From NCBI RefSeq assembly GCF_036417845.1, contig NC_089979.1, positions 51,994,275 through 52,058,274 on the forward strand: a stretch of DNA of 64,000 bases, in the 5' to 3' direction. The notes below the pieces were generated by a model. The model did no database searches, was not told the origin of the DNA, and was given only the letters and a program-made list of their open reading frames with translations. Shown one piece after another: positions 1 through 14,220 of this stretch (position 1 is its first letter; the number at the start of each line of letters is the position of its first letter). This DNA is from Apteryx mantelli (Eukaryota; Chordata; Aves; Apterygiformes; Apterygidae). A program made the position numbers and the translations under genes.

Positions 1-3000
1 TTTGCTTTGCAGGAAGTACCTGGAGAAGGGCCGGGGTTGGAAGTGTTGCTCACCTCTGTGTCTGACCCACCATGTGGACTTTGCAAGAGCTAGTTTGCCT
101 CTATCTTACCATATCTACTTAGGTGACAAGCATCCTAGAAGCTGCAATGTTCTCTTAGTGTGTGTGTGTGACACCAAGACCTACAGAGCCCAAGATCTCA
201 AGGTATTGCAGCAACATGAATAATCATAACAAGAAGAGGAGGGATAGAGGCTGTGAAGTCATGCTTCTCCAGGTCCCAGGCAGCTGTAATCCCTTATGCA
301 TGACACTGTAATAAATGCTGATAGTGCTTTGTTAGTGAGGGGGAAAATGTTTGGGGGGCGGGGGAGTGCAATGCATTCAGGCTGACAGCTTCAAGCCAAA
401 TGATGAGGAAATGCTGGCAAACCTGGAAGGCCTGAGCACGGGGGATAACTTCTAAATCCTTGTGGGAGTCCCACCTTGTTCATTAGAAAAGACCTACCAG
501 TGAGTTTGTACTCCTGGGGTTATTTATCCCTGACACTCTCATGCTTGCTCTGTATTATTCTGGGTTTTGAGTTTAGAAGAGTGTGAGGAGGAGAGAAATG
601 GCGTTGGTTAGGAGAGGCTGAACTGCACAACCTAGCTATTTCATTTCCCTCAGCCAGTCACAGTATTTCATGGGCAAACACTGACTTTCAGCGCATCCCT
701 AGCTTTCATCCCAAGCCTACTCTGCTAGATTTCTATTATAAAATAGACACAGAACTTCTTTCATTGCCTATTTTGGGGTCTATTGCAGGAATACTGCCTG
801 TGAGACAGGCCTGTATAACCCAGCCCTAGCGAGAGTGGGAGTCCTATGTATCAAGGTGGCTTTGCCTCTACAGGTTGGAAGCTGTACATATGTAAAAGGG
901 GTGTACCTATGGTTATCAGCAGATATGCATTCACCATAGGCTTATCTAAGTGATATTCCTTGTGTAATAGAGCTGGCAGACTTGAATTACTGTTCTTTCT
1001 CAGTAGTAGTGGTTAGAAAAGATAATTTCTATTCTGCAGCTTATTTTACCAGTGTGAAATTTTGCTCCATTCTGACATCAAAGTAAAAAAGCTGAATTGT
1101 TATTTTATTTTAAATCACAGAATGGATATTCTGAAGTGCTTGTTTGGATAATTCCAGGAAACTTCACTTTGCCAAAGGTAGGTCAATAGTTAAATAGAAC
1201 CTATAGCTACTTACTGCAAAAAGCTGAAACAAAAAATTTCAATTTCATCCTCCAGATGAAATGGGGAAGTCTTAATGAACTGTTTCATCATACTCAGTGC
1301 CACCAGAGCAGAAAATTTGCCATGACATGTTTAGAATTTTCAAAGGGAAAAATTGTTCCACCCAGGCTTTTTTACATCTTGTGGTTATACTAGGCATCAC
1401 TGTACTTGTTACCTGTTGCTCATTTGCATATTTCTTTTTCTTCTGTTTTTCCCCTGCATGTGGGAATTAAGCCACAGGTACTAATGTTCAAGAAGCAGGG
1501 CCCAAAGAGGGGTCATTTAAAAGATCTAGTAATCTGCAAATAAACTATACTCTCTGTTTAAGAGAGGCCATAAGTTTTGTCACAGTGGTCCAGCTCTGAA
1601 TGGTGGGATGCTCCACATTATTCCCACCTCTGCATCCTGATTCCAGATGGCTCTCCAGTCCTGCCATTTTTCACTCATTTTTCAGAACTTATTTCATCAG
1701 GACTTTGTTCAAGGTAGGGCTCAGGAATGATATCTGCACTTCAGCAATGTTTGCTATTTACTGTTTGCAGTGGCATCTTCTTCTGTCTTCAAGCATTTGG
1801 ATAAAGATCCCAGAACCACACGACGGAGCTGAGGCAATGTGCCACAAACTGTCTATGATAAATGTTTCACCAGATAAGCAACATGTTAGTCTAAGAACAT
1901 GTCACAAAGAGAAAATTTGTTAGATAGCTTACTTCCAAGGAAAATTTGATCAGCTTGAAACTTTGTCAGTCTACTTCCAGCAGTAGTCAAGACTCAGTGT
2001 TTAAAGAAAAAAAGGCTTAAAAAACAAAACCACCTGGAGAATTGTGCAGTCCTCTTACAGGAAAAAGGTATTCATCTGTCCCTATTGCTTCTAGTAGTTT
2101 GCTCAGGGTTTAATGGGTTCCCACTGAGTAAATGCAGGGAAGTGGTTTTACTGGCAAGAGCACCAGTGGAATACTGGCTCTTGGTCTGGGTTTCCACACT
2201 TCCATAAATACTGAAAAATTGGAGGATGTGCAGGAAAATATAGACTAAAGACATCGCCTCTCAATGTTAAGCTTTTTAAAAGAAGGCTGAGTTGACTTGA
2301 TGATGGTGCAAATTCATTCACAAGATGATGCCAAGCAGTAAAGGCGTCTTCTTTTTATAGAAAAAGAAACAATGAGAATAGCTGGAAGCTGAAGTCAGAT
2401 TAAAAAAAAAAAATCTATGAGAACTAAGAGCTACATTTCTAACAGTGAGGATAAGCAGTATGCCAGGAGAAGGGTGGAAGCCTTGCTGCTAGATATGTTT
2501 CAGCCAAACAACGCAAGCTGCCAGGCTCACTATAGGGATGAAATTCAGGGATGTACTGTGAAGCCTGCGTTAGGCAGGAGGTGCATGGAGCTGCACTGCT
2601 TGCACCTTCCAACCTTTCATGAATCACGTAGGAAGGACTAAAACTCTAACACTTGCAGTTAATTGCTGGTGTCAGTAGCCACCTGTTATGCATCCTTTCC
2701 CGATTTTCATTTTTCACAATCACTTCTATTCCTATAGGAAAAGCTTTGGAACTTCATAGCATCTTTATTCACTTACTTAAGTGCACACACAAATTTTTGC
2801 AGCCCAGACCACCCCCATCCACCTGCTATTCCCTTAGCTTTCCCAGATTTTTGCATTTCCAGATGCTAACTACTAATTGCCAAGGAGGGGTGTGTACAAC
2901 CCCCAGAAACAGATCTTATACGTCCTACATTATGTCATGACAAATGGGTTGCTGCTAATGAGCATCACCAGGACTGGTGACGGTTGCAGGTGCGTTCCTC

Positions 3001-4794
3001 AGAAATCCCAGTTGCGGCTGCCTGAGGCATGGCAGCCCCAGAGATACAAGTGGGGATGCATGCAACGGCCGGACCTGTGAAGCAACTCTTCGAAAGATGG
3101 AGCAGCAACCAGATGCAAGAGCCAGAGGTCTGAGGTCTACCCAGGCTGGCATTGCTTGAGCGCATCCAAGCTGTATGTGAGACTTGCTGATTCAGGGTAC
3201 ATTTTCCTCCTTTTCTGCCTTCTGTTTTCATGCATCCTCACCCACACCGTGCCTTATCATTTGTTTTCCCACACTTCTCCTGGTCTGTAACTCCCTGTCC
3301 CATCCATGGGCTTTGTTTCTGGCCTGTTGTTTCTCCATTGCTAACAAAGTTAACCTCAAGTGGAGGCAGCACTGCTGGGCCCATTACAAATCAGTGATCC
3401 ACAAAGTCAGTGCAGCCACCCTGGAGCTGGCCCCATGTCTCCACCAGGCATGATGGAGTCACTTCCCAGCACTCCCAGCAACTCTGTCGGTGGCGCCACG
3501 CTCCCCCCTTGATGGAAGTCCTGCAGCTTGTCAGCCCAGAGGACGGTGACAGAGACAAGGCTTCCCGCTGGATTTGCACAAAGCAGTTTATTTCTTCAGC
3601 CCCTCCTCCCAGTCTAGTCAAAGAACATCTTCCCTGGCGAGACGTGCCATATTATGACTAAGGCAGAAGGCCACAGGTTTAGTCAGTTTGTGTACAGTTT
3701 GCAATTATTCAGCTGTTTTAATGAGAAGAAAGACCTTGAGGCCTGTGATGTCAGAGATAAGAAAGTGTGGAAAGCAGCAGATGTGTGACCTTGCTGCTCT
3801 CCTATTTCTTTCTCCTTTGTTCTGTGTGCTGCAGCTCTTCAAGGTTTTAATGCCAGAAAGGGGCGAGGGGAAGGCAAGATACAGTTTTTGTGGTATCTCA
3901 AACTCCCAGCCTGTTGAACAACCCACTGTCTTTCAGTGCAGCCCACCAATGGTAACCAAAATCCAGCAGCTGCTCAAAAATTTTGCAGGCTGTGGTGCTT
4001 TCTAGTGTCTGGATAATTGTTCTTATTGGTAAGGTGGGATACAAATTGTAAGGATTAAATATTTTCCTGGGAAGACAAGTTTTTCAAAGGAAGAATTTCA
4101 GTCCATAGACACTGAAAGTCTTTTTCATAAGAAACAGCATCTCCAAACAGGTGAACATGGTGACCTGAAACACTTCAATCTGATGTGAGTTTGTTCCCTT
4201 TGGCCTAACCAGAAGAGCTGCATTGCAAGAACTGGAGCCACCAAACAGACGTAGGTAGCTGGAGGAAGCCTTAATGGTCCGAAAGACATGTAAGCACAAA
4301 GGTTGGGCACTCTAGTTCTCTGCCCAAATGCCATGAAGCCCTTGAGACACCTGAGATTTTTCCAGGCAGGTAAGCTACCTGTTTCTTAAGGCATAACCAG
4401 GCTGAGCTGCAGGACACCTAAAGCCCATAGGTTTCTTTGCTGAGGTGTCCTTCCAGCTAACTTTACAGCAGCACCTTATCTGCTCAGCAGAGTCATAGTG
4501 CTTGACACCTGTCTGGAGGGGATTTTGGTGCCTTCTCACATGCCTTTCTTCAAGCAAAACCTAAAAACACAGTTTCAGTGCAAAACTGTTTGGATAACCC
4601 AGCCCAAGGAGCAGTTATTGCTGGTTTACTGTCAAAATGGGGGGAGATCCTCAGTGAGACACAGCTCTCTCTCTGGTCGTCATTCATGACCATGCAATAG
4701 CACATAGACCAGGACTGTGAAAGTGGTAGATGCAGGTACGTTGGGAGATAGGATCAGAATTACACACACACACAAAAAAAAAAAGAGATTGTTT
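1..4794. other. Intergenic DNA, no gene seen
   Basis: Mixed-composition unique sequence. Short open frames occur on both strands, none longer than 107 codons and none recognisable. No tRNA, rRNA or clear repeat. A CA-rich/poly-A stretch lies near 4764-4785. Confidence 0.7.
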
Positions 4795-5455
4795 TGACAA
4801 ATTAGAGAAATGATGTGACAAAATCAATAGGGATCAGTCCAAGGATCTATAATTAGGCAGGAATAATCAGCTGAACAAACACAGGATGGAAACAGCTGGT
4901 TAAGCAGCAGTTCTGTAAAAAAAGAATTTGAATCACACTATTACCAAAAAAAATAAATAAATAAATCCAAAAAGCAAACATCTTTTTGGAAGGAATAAAG
5001 AGGAGCATTGCCCAGAGAACATGAGAAATTATCCTTTGTTCAGTGCAGTCCTGGTACAGCTGCTGTTGTTATATTGTGCCCACTTTGGGGCAATGCATTT
5101 CAGGAAAGACCCCCCTGGAGAGAGTCCAGGGACAGCAACAAGAATGAGGAGAGATCTCAGAAACATGACCTGTAAGGGAGGCCTGGAAGAACTGGATAGC
5201 TTAGGCCAAAAAAAGAAGACTGATGGGGACATGATAAAGATCTTCAGCTAAATAAAACAGTTCTTAAATGAAGAAGGGAACAAATCTATTCCCCTGTTCA
5301 TAATGGAGAGGGTGGAAAACCTTTCTAATGGATAGGGGGTCACAGGATGTCCTTAAGAGCAGTATAAGAACATCTTTCACTTGTGATGCCTGTATAGTTG
5401 GCCTGTTCTTGGGCAGGAGGAGGCCTTTTTGGAGGCCTCTTCCAGTCTCTCTGCC
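4795..5455 (+). mobile_element. Eroded CR1-family LINE fragment
   Basis: Successive segments follow the order of an old CR1 ORF2 3' part: AATAATCAGCTGAACAAACA, GGATGGAAACAGCTGG, GTACAGCTGCTG..ATTGTGCCCA, GGAGAGAGTCCAGGGACAGC, GGGGACATGATAAAGATCTT, and a 3' tail like GGAGGCCTCTTCCAG. No frame remains open. The divergence is far greater than in the 54.6-kb copy, which points to a pre-avian or early avian insertion. Boundaries are approximate to some tens of bases. Confidence 0.75.
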
Positions 5456-8375
5456 TGTTTGTGTGCTGCTGCACAGCAGGATCCCCCCACGCACACCGGC
5501 AGTCAGCCGTCCCCCGGCACCCACACTCGTCAGTGCCTTCCCCTCCCAAATAAATGTCCGAAATACCAGTCTTTAAGCACTGTTTTGAAATTATTCCACT
5601 TTGTAAAGAAAAACTGCTGAGCCATTTGTCCAGAGACAGAAAGATCATGCTTCCTTGGCCCAGCCATTACGGGTCTGGTCTCTTAATTGAGCTGAAGCAG
5701 TGTGGATTGGAAAAGGTAGTCACAGCTGTCGGCCCCTCACTTGGCCAGCCAGATACTCTCCCTCTGGCATCAATAGAAAAGATAGGCCTATCTGAAGACC
5801 ATTTAGAGCATCTATGCTACCCCTGAAAATACTTCTTAGAGGAATTTCTCTCCCTTTCTTGACTATAGAGATAGCTAGGGCGATCACAAGTCTAGATTAG
5901 GTGAACAAATGAGGAGTATAAGGTTGTATGATCTCCCCCTTCCCCAGAATGCCTTACTTCAAGAAAGCAGCATTTTGCACACATTTCCCAAGATGTTTAA
6001 TTATGTCCTAGCCATTTCTTTAGTAAGATGTAGATCCTAGAAATGTGAGGGGGAAATTATATATTAAAAACACTAGCCTGACGTGATATTTATTTTTCAA
6101 ACTAAAATCCCACAACAATGCCTTATTGATTGCAGCTGGAAACCACCATGGCAGGCCATCCCCACTTGCAAATATTTTGCCTGACACATCAGCAGACAAC
6201 AGCTCCAAGCAAACGGTGCCAGTCAAAACACTTGGGCAAAGGGTGCAGGTTCCCAATACGCGTCCAGTGCGAGCCAGGGGAGTGCCAGCGTACGCGGGGG
6301 CCCAGAGCCTGGGCTACCGAGCACTGAGAGGCAACACTGCACATGTAAACCAGGGGCAAAAGAGTCACCCTCGGGCTGTGCCATTAGGTGCTGCACTTGT
6401 CCCCATCTTCATTAGTCACTACACACATCAGGGCGACTTTTGAGGATGAGCTGCTGCATTCAGATGGCCAGCAGCACAGTTGCACCCAGCAAATAATGAT
6501 ATTCCAGCCAAATGACCCTTTCTTCTACTTTACTCTCATGTTACTGGGAAACTACCCCTGCCATACCATTAAGCATATAGAAGAGGCCAGGGACGGGTGG
6601 GTTAAGCAGTCCTGAGCCGCAGGGGGGGTGGTGATGGCTGCTGGGTGGGTAGCCCCATGCCGTCCCCCTCCCGCTCCCCGCGGAGCAGGTAGGCAGCAGG
6701 CACCACCTGCCCCAGTCCCCGCTGGCCGGCCCCCGGCACGGCACATTGTAATTCTTATCGGGCCCATGCACGTTTTTCGCTCAAGGTGGCAAAACGCCCA
6801 GGGGCTGGCCAGACTGCCAAGCTTTCAACTGAAAATACCATAAGACACATTTCTGCCTGGGTCCATTAAAGAAAAGAAAGAGAGAGAGAGTACTCTAGTT
6901 ACCATAGGAATTGCATGAACTAAGGCAGGGAAAGACAGAGAACGGGAGAGAGAGCGAGACAGAGGGAGTAAGATGGGATGAAGGCTGGAGAGCTGCCCAC
7001 AGGCCAGTAAAGATCCGGTAAAATACTCCTAGCAGGAAAATCCTCTGGCATCACTCTCAGTCAAGTGGGGTGCCACTAGCTTGGAGGTCCCCAGCATGGA
7101 AGCCCATTTAGGCAGAGGTGGTCGGAGATGTATTTTGCAAGGCCTGTACGGTGGCAAGCTGCTCTTTAACTTTCCTGGCCTGCATCAAAGCTAACCTTCG
7201 TTAAACATAAGTGATTTTGTGTTATTAATATTGCAAATTAAAGGAGCAGTTTCTGGGGGTTAGAAAGGGGGTTAAGTTTGTGGGGGTCAGGACCGGCTAA
7301 TACATTTAGCTTTTCTTTTTACTGTTAACATACCAGCTCTGTATTTAAATTGCATGAGAACTGAAGAGCCTTCACTAACACAGACTGAACTTCTCTCTGA
7401 CCTTGCAGATAACCATGAACCAAATTGCACAGCTCTTTAATTGCTGTTCCTGATGATGCTTTACAAGCTTGTGCTAAATTTAACGAGGAGGAGGATCACA
7501 CTGAAAACTTTTCCAAGCATTTCTTTCCTACCGCAGAGGGAAAAAATTCAGGTACAGGAGGAGAGACACCATATGCCTCCTGTGGAGGGCAATAAAAGTG
7601 CAAGAGGTGTAAAATAGCCTGAGGACCAGACTTTATTGCATGGAGCTAATCCAGTTTGAGACTCAAAGTTTGCACGTACCTATGTCTCTATATAGGCATG
7701 TGTGTGCCCACATGCACATAACAAACTTCCCAGTTTTCCTTGCCTCTGCCACAGCTGGCGGCAACTCCTGAGGGGCTGCCCTGGGCCAGCGCGCCTTTCC
7801 TGCCACACACGTGTGGCCAGATGCAGGGCCAGGACTTACTGCTAACTCTCTGTACATGCTGAAGGGTGTTTTTTAATTTCAGAGGGGTAATTTTTTTTAA
7901 TTCTGTCCCTTCTGGTCTGGTATGTTCGGTGCTCATGAGATATTTCAGAGGAAGCAGATGTTGCTCTGACCACAGTAATTGTCACAGTGTTCAGTTTTAT
8001 TAAGCTCTTAGGCAAAAGACTCTCAGCACCTTTCACAAGCTACATATGCCAACCAGAGAGTTTTAAATGATGCCAGAGCAAAACCATCCCTCAGGTGGCT
8101 CATGGCATACCAAAAGAAATAAGGCAGCAGAATTCGAGAAAGAATTTAAAAACAAGAGACATCAAATCAGCTCGAATTTACTTGTTTATTGAGTGGCTGC
8201 TGCAGCAAAAAAGACTCGCCAGAAATACTTGGAATAAAATGAAAGCAGGAATGTCAAAATATTGTTTTAAACATTCATTGATCAAGTAAAAGAGGCATAA
8301 AAAAATCTATTTAGAGTTGCTGTCTGATTCAGTGAGCAGCTTAGACCCCTGCAGTTTCATGAGGAGAAACCTGGA
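5456..8375. other. Intergenic DNA with candidate CNE stretches
   Basis: Non-coding. A GC-rich patch lies at 6600-6740, a purine-rich low-complexity patch at 6865-6975, and the CNE candidate at 7000-7520. A second constrained-looking stretch lies at about 6080-6270. Confidence 0.65.
7000..7520. promoter_or_regulatory. Candidate conserved non-coding element
   Basis: Repeat-free sequence with well-mixed composition. It contains TTATTAATATTGCAAATTAA, TACTGTTAACATACC and an AGATAA site at 7407-7412. Function unknown. Confidence 0.3.
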
Positions 8376-8516
8376 TTTAATTATTCCTAGCTTTGGCATT
8401 GATTTCTCCGTGACTGTTCTCCCTGCCTATATCTATCTTGTCTAACAGGACTGTAAGTTCCTCGGGCCAGAAGCTGTTTCTCACTTGAGTTTTGAATATT
8501 CCCAGAGCTGTGAGGC
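8376..8516 (+). mobile_element. MIR-like SINE fragment
   Basis: TTATTCCTAGCTTTGGCATT resembles the MIR core start, and GACTGTAAGTTCCTCGGGCC, AGAAGCTGTTTCTCACTT, CCCAGAGCTGTGAGG resemble the amniote MIR tail. The middle is poorly matched. Confidence 0.55.
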
Positions 8517-9779
8517 TGTCTTGGTTGCTTCCACAATACGAACAGCAGTGGCGAACCAAACCTTTAGGCACACTAGATGTTGACAAGTAACGCTGCTGAC
8601 TGTGTTGACGGAGAGGAGACTTTGTACTGCGTTAGAGCCCAGCCTGTTGTGTCTTTCCCAATTGCATTGTATTGTTTGGCTTTGGAAAAAAGCAGAAACA
8701 CATGACTACAAGGACAGAAGATTCTCCCATGTCCCCATTACATATTTCAGACAACCCAAATTAACCTCTTAACACAAGGCGAAGATTCGGTGTGTACAGA
8801 ACTACGGTGAGCGCAGTGCATGCGGCAAGGAAGAATAGAGCAGCAACAAATCAGTTCACAAACAGAGGAATAATATAGAGCTACTGTATATAATTCACTA
8901 CAAAAAATGGGCTTGCTGTAGAGAATGAGCTGCGCTACAGACATTACAGCACCTGACATGAAAAACTAAGGTGGTCTGAAGGATTAAAGGGCCACACACT
9001 TGAAGATACATATAGCTAGATGCAACCATGATGGTGACAGAAGTCACTTTAGCCTCTCAGGTCAATATTTAAAGCAGGTCAGTGTTTTCCAGAGTGTGAG
9101 GGAAGAGAGCATGGAGGGGCTGTAGGGGAGAGACAAGCATTTAATAATACTAGCTTGGGTTGCAAAGATCTTTTAGAGGGCTTAACCTTAAAATAATGCA
9201 GGAAGCACCAGTTAAGGCAAACACGCACACTCTTGAAATGAAAGTAAAAGGGCTGTCAGTAGTTAGACAACCTGCAGGACATTTCCTCCAAGAGGCTGCA
9301 ACGTTACTCCATCCAGCTAACGACACGAACTCCCGCCCAAGCGCACCAGGCATTTTCCCACCTCTCCTTCAAGCTGAGAGCTGTCAGAGGAGCAGCCACC
9401 GATCGGTGCTGAAGAAAGTGCAGAGGCTCTTAGCAGGCGGCCCAGGGCTGCAGTCCTGGCTTGCTACTGAATGCGGCCACAATAACCAAGATAGTTATTA
9501 GTGCCACAGGGAATAATCAAGGGTTCAAGTCTTAAAGGTCCCATAGGTCTTTTCTGTCTCTATCCATATGTGGATCTAGCTGTTTTTTAGTAGCCAAAGT
9601 GAGCTTTTGGTTTCATTTCTGCTAGAATTCAGGCTGGAATAACAACTCCGGCCACCTCAGGAGGCAGACAGGGAAACGGCAATATCAGCAGAGTTTGACC
9701 AAAATAGAGGCCTTTGAACCGAAAAAACAGTTCTTTACGTCCACTCATATTCCATTCCTCCCTTCCCAGCCTGGCTCTG

Positions 9780-10020
9780 AAATTAACAGCCATGAAAAGT
9801 TAAAATAATTGTAATTCTAGTGCAAATGGCAGCGTGAATTCACACCCGGAATCAACCGGTTAATAATAATCTTTACATTTTTCCTAACCGCCGTGTTCCA
9901 TGGAAGTTGAATTAACAATTCACCAAGCATGTTAGTTTTGAATGACTGCATTGAAATCAGCCCAAACTCAAACAGAAGCCTATAAAAAGCTAAAGCTTTA
10001 TCGTGTGCTCAGTGGTGGTA
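9780..10020. promoter_or_regulatory. Candidate conserved non-coding element
   Basis: A run of TAATTG/TTAATAATAATC homeodomain-like words with interspersed CpG (CACACCCGGAATCAACCGG, CCTAACCGCCGTG), unusual for neutral AT-rich DNA. No gene is seen. Confidence 0.3.
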
Positions 10021-13000
10021 GAAAGAAGGCAAGTAGGAAGGAAACAATACCCGTCTGAGTGGAACGAGCGTTTATCTGCTGGCCATCAGAACAGGCCAGT
10101 CGTGTTGTTTTTCCGTCCGTTCAGCATGTGAGCTGGTTACGGTGTACAGTACCAGGCTGTGCAAAAGCCAGCAGCCGGGTCCTTGTGTTTGTAGGGCTTG
10201 CTGACATAAGGTGGAGTTCGGGTTATTGTGATGTGGGCAGTTTCCTGCCCCAGATGCTGATAACTGTAAATCAGCGCAGCCTTACAGGCTCCCTTTGTCT
10301 AGAGGTCCAGAGCCTGAGCTCTGGATATTGTATGCACGCTCCGCTTGGGGCAGGAGCGCTTTGATCCCCATGTCCGAGGATGCTTTGTTACATACTGAAC
10401 ATTTCCTTAGTAAGGAGGAGATGCCGAAAACCCTTCCACGCACAACGCCCCCCTGAACTTTTTACCTCCATGAAAGAAGGAGGAGGCTGTGGGACCAGTC
10501 TGTATCCACATTCCTTCACACCAGAAGTAACACAGTTAAAGAAAATTGGCTGCTAAACACCAGGGTGTAAAAGAAGGTCTTGCAGTGGAAACAGCAATAG
10601 GCTCACCTGGCATGGTGCAGCTTGGTGTCAGTGTGGCAGGCCCAGGGCAACCCCAGGGCCATGAGACCAGGTCTGCCCTGGCAGTCTCCCTGTCTGAGCA
10701 ATTGGTGCAATAATATGAGCAAGTGCGTATGGCTAAATGGCTCTGTGTGTGGCCCTTAGAAGCATCCCAGAAAGCTGTTCAGAGGATATGTTTTCATAAA
10801 GAGGTGATACAGGAGTACGTGTGGACAGTCAGTCAGGAGAAGAATGAAATGTGTGCATGAAGGCAAGGGGAGTACAAGCGCAGGGAGATTTGATCATCGG
10901 CTCCCTGGGTGTAGGCAGTGCAGACAATAACAGAAAAAGCCTAGCACATGGAGGGAGATGGACTGCTTTGGGAAGACAATAGAGCAGCAAGGGGACAATA
11001 CCCAACACATTATAAAACTGAAGTATATATAGGCCCTAAAGTGTCCATGGAAGGGGGCTCTCCTCTGAAACATTATGCGTCCTCACTGCAAGACGGAGAC
11101 TGCATCTGTGCACAATGCTCCTCACAGTCTGCTGGGGAGAGCACCACCAGGTACTGAGCTTCGTGTAGTACTGAGTATGTATCGTAGCGGGGAAGTGAAG
11201 GACAATTTACATCTTCATAAGTAAATAAAATAGCCCAGGGCTGTTCTCTGGGCCTGAAGCCTAATCACAAAGCACAGTTCACATCCCTGCAGCTAATTCT
11301 TTTGCCTCTCAAAACAGACCAGCCACAACCTGACTGCTTATTGGGAACAGTGCCTGCAAACACCTGAAACACCCTCATCTCAGAAAGTGGTAATTGGCGT
11401 GTGCCGAAATCATGCAGGTACAATGCTAAACAATTTAGCAGTATATAAGAGCTATGTCCTGGCTCTGTTTATCGGCATAGATATTGCTGATGACATGGAA
11501 ACTCCACCTGTTAGCATGGAAAAATTTTCTGTCCCTTTTCAAAGCAGCTTTTTTGGTCATTGGGTGCTTGTGACAGCCCAGACTTATTGCCCCGAAGCTA
11601 TGCTGCATGTGCAGAGACCCAGAAGTCCCACACAGACACTTACCCTCATCCAGACCCACCAGACGATGCTCATGTCCTGCTGCCCTGCTCAGGCAGATCC
11701 TGCCACCCCTGGCCCCTCACACCACGTGCCCTGCACCAGCCGCTTGAGCCGAGGCTGCTGCTAGACTATGGGCTCCATCGAGCTTAACTGCCCTGGTGCA
11801 AGGCTGGGGGGACGCAGAGTCCCTCGCACCAGCTGGACCCCAGGACCATGCTGGGGGGGAGCACTGGGTCCAGAGCAAGGAGAGGGATGGGGGCAGCAGG
11901 CCCTTGAAAACTGGTGGACCCCATCTTTCAGGGCCAGGGCTAACACTGGGGCAAGGGGAGGGCTGTTAGCAAGCAGCAGTGTTTTACCCTGGTGTGTGTG
12001 AAGCCCAGCAGGCTGGGCACCACGGCTGTGCTATGCCGATTAAGCAAATGGCAAGCGCTCCAAGTGTCCTGGGGGATTACAAGGTATCCCATCTCCCTGC
12101 CTAGAGAGCTTTTCAGTTGAACTGGAGCTTGACTGTCTCAGTGGTTAAGCCTCACTAAGCATGAGATAAATGAGTTTTTGCCTCCACAAGGAGCTCAGCC
12201 GTGCCTATTACTGCCAGTACACAACTATAAGTCATCGGATGTTACGTTTTCCTCGCAGCAACCCAAAACAGTGGGTCCGCTGGATAGGAAACACGGACGA
12301 CTTTCACTTTTATACAGTATTTGCCTTGCTACATTTGCAGCAGCTTGGGAAAACAGCAGTAATGTCATCAGCTACAAACTTTTGTCTCCTGTAATCAAAT
12401 ATCCTGCTCCCCATGAAACTCAGACAGAAGACACCAGCACGGCTATCCCCATGAGGCCTTGAGGCAGGAAGATCCCCTGTCTCCTGAGCAAATTCAAGTG
12501 AGAAAGCATCTAAATAACTCATCCTGCAAGCCTTTATCTGCTGCCACAAAGCCTCACACTCACAAATTACCCAGTCAGTGGCATCAGACCAGATCCTGTT
12601 TAATGCACATGCTAATTTATCAGGTGTTTCATCTCTCTTAAATGTTCATTTCACTGTCACTTGGCCAGACAACATTCACTTTGGCCATTTAGGTCACAGT
12701 TTCTTCACCCCCTTGAACAATCAGCACTTTCATCTCTCTCCTCCTCACCAAAGGCCAAAGAGTTTGTCCACGCCGGCCACCACAGTCCTCTTGGTACTGT
12801 CTCCTTGCCATGGGTTGGGAGAGAGCCCTCTGCCCCGCAGCGGGGTCAGAAAAGGTCTCAGGAGGAGGATGCAACCCCCAAACCAGATAAACCAAAGTCA
12901 CTCTTTTGCACGAAGTGTCCTCCCTAGCAGCATTGAGGGTCAGGCCTTGGAAGCTCTTCTTACTTACTCAATCGCTTTCCCCGGCAAAGACGCCAAAGCC

Positions 13001-13546
13001 CTGATGTGGGCAGCGGTGTCTCTTCTGCTCTCCTCCTGGCATTTCCATCCATTGTGGGGTTTTCAATCTATGTGGAGCAGAAACCCTGCGTTCCTCACCC
13101 CCAGCACGTTTCCAAGTGTTGTCCTGACCTCCGGGAAGGGCTGCCCTGGCTCCCACCGGTGCCGGCGGCCACACGAGGGGAGTGCGGGCTCAAGGCTCCT
13201 GGAGCCTGCAAAGGAGGGAGAAGCCTTGGATTAAAACTCATTGGAGAGGAGGGCGAGCCGGCACAATAAGCATAGCCAGGGTGACATCTCAGTCAAGGCA
13301 AAGCAATATATCAACCCTGCCGCTCTAGCCAGTGCAGGCAAATTTCGCCCTCTGCGACTATTCCTCCCCTTTTTCCCAACTCAGCCCCAAATAAAGGCAA
13401 TTCTATTCAAGCCGCTTAAACCAGTCGCAGCACAATTCACAGCCAGCGGCTTCAGCTACTTCGTGTTCATTTGCTCAATCAACATTCGCCCCCTGGTAAG
13501 CGACTTTCAGAGAAAACTGTCACCAGCGGACAATGGGCTGGCAGTT

Positions 13547-13564
13547 AGCAGCAGCAGCAGCAGC
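13547..13564 (+). repeat. (AGC)6 microsatellite
   Basis: Six AGC units in a GC-rich segment. Confidence 0.9.
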
Positions 13565-13859
13565 TCTGTGTCTAAATGTTTGCAGACACTTGGGTAAAAT
13601 GTCTCAGCCCAAATTTAAAAGGATGGGCCCCTTCCCCTCCACCCCACCTCCCCCACCCCTTGGCCCAAGAGGCAGGCTCAGAGATAAGGGTGGTTTTCCT
13701 TCTGCCGGTGCACCAAGGATGCTGAGGGGAGAACATCTCCCGGAGACAGTGGGAACGCCGCCACGACACTGCATCCCGCCTCCCCCCGTGTGTGGCTGCT
13801 GGGGAGCTCCTGCGAGCACTGCCACTGTCCCCCTCACAACTGGCTTCACCTCCAAGCCT

Positions 13860-14220
13860 CCTGAAAATAGCTTGCCTCCCTCTCTGCAGCTCCCTTAAAA
13901 CGTTTCGTTAATTCCACTCGCTGATTTATTTTTCCTAAAAGCCCACTGTTACTCCCAAAATGTGCGTGATAACTGGCCGTTTGAGATACCAGCAAAGCAA
14001 GTGGTTTATAGCCTTGTCTAACAGAAAAAGCCATGTCAGTTTATAAATGGGCTAGTTAATGGGTGTCCCTTGTGGCAATGTCTTTATTTTGCTTTGAAAG
14101 TAAAGCTTGACATTGTTTAAACTTGAGGCAAGTCCTTATTTGCTGTGATTGATATAATTTTCTCATGGAGATGAGGCTTAACACCTTCTGGTTTTGATCA
14201 TACCATACAGCTACTACATA
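13860..14220. promoter_or_regulatory. Candidate conserved non-coding element
   Basis: Repeat-free segment with a WGATAR site TGATAA at 13967-13972 in GTGCGTGATAACTGGCC, AT-rich homeodomain-like words, and TGTGATTGATATAATTTTCT near 14140. No open frame of interest. Confidence 0.3.

Larger units (their letters stand above)
8517..13859. other. Intergenic DNA, GC rising toward the right
   Basis: No gene supported. GC-rich at 11560-11960 and 12740-13260. Segment 13240-13620 keeps several CpG and may be regulatory. A 218-codon open frame (12578-13234, plus) has no recognisable domain and sits in high GC, where long frames arise by chance. Confidence 0.6.

Noticed and set aside
11387..11764. 125-codon plus-strand frame
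   Set aside because: No domain recognised, and a frame in another register overlaps it. Probably chance.
12578..13234. 218-codon plus-strand open frame
   Set aside because: No recognisable domain, low-complexity Ser/Pro composition, overlapping frames on both strands, and a GC-rich setting where stop codons are rare.
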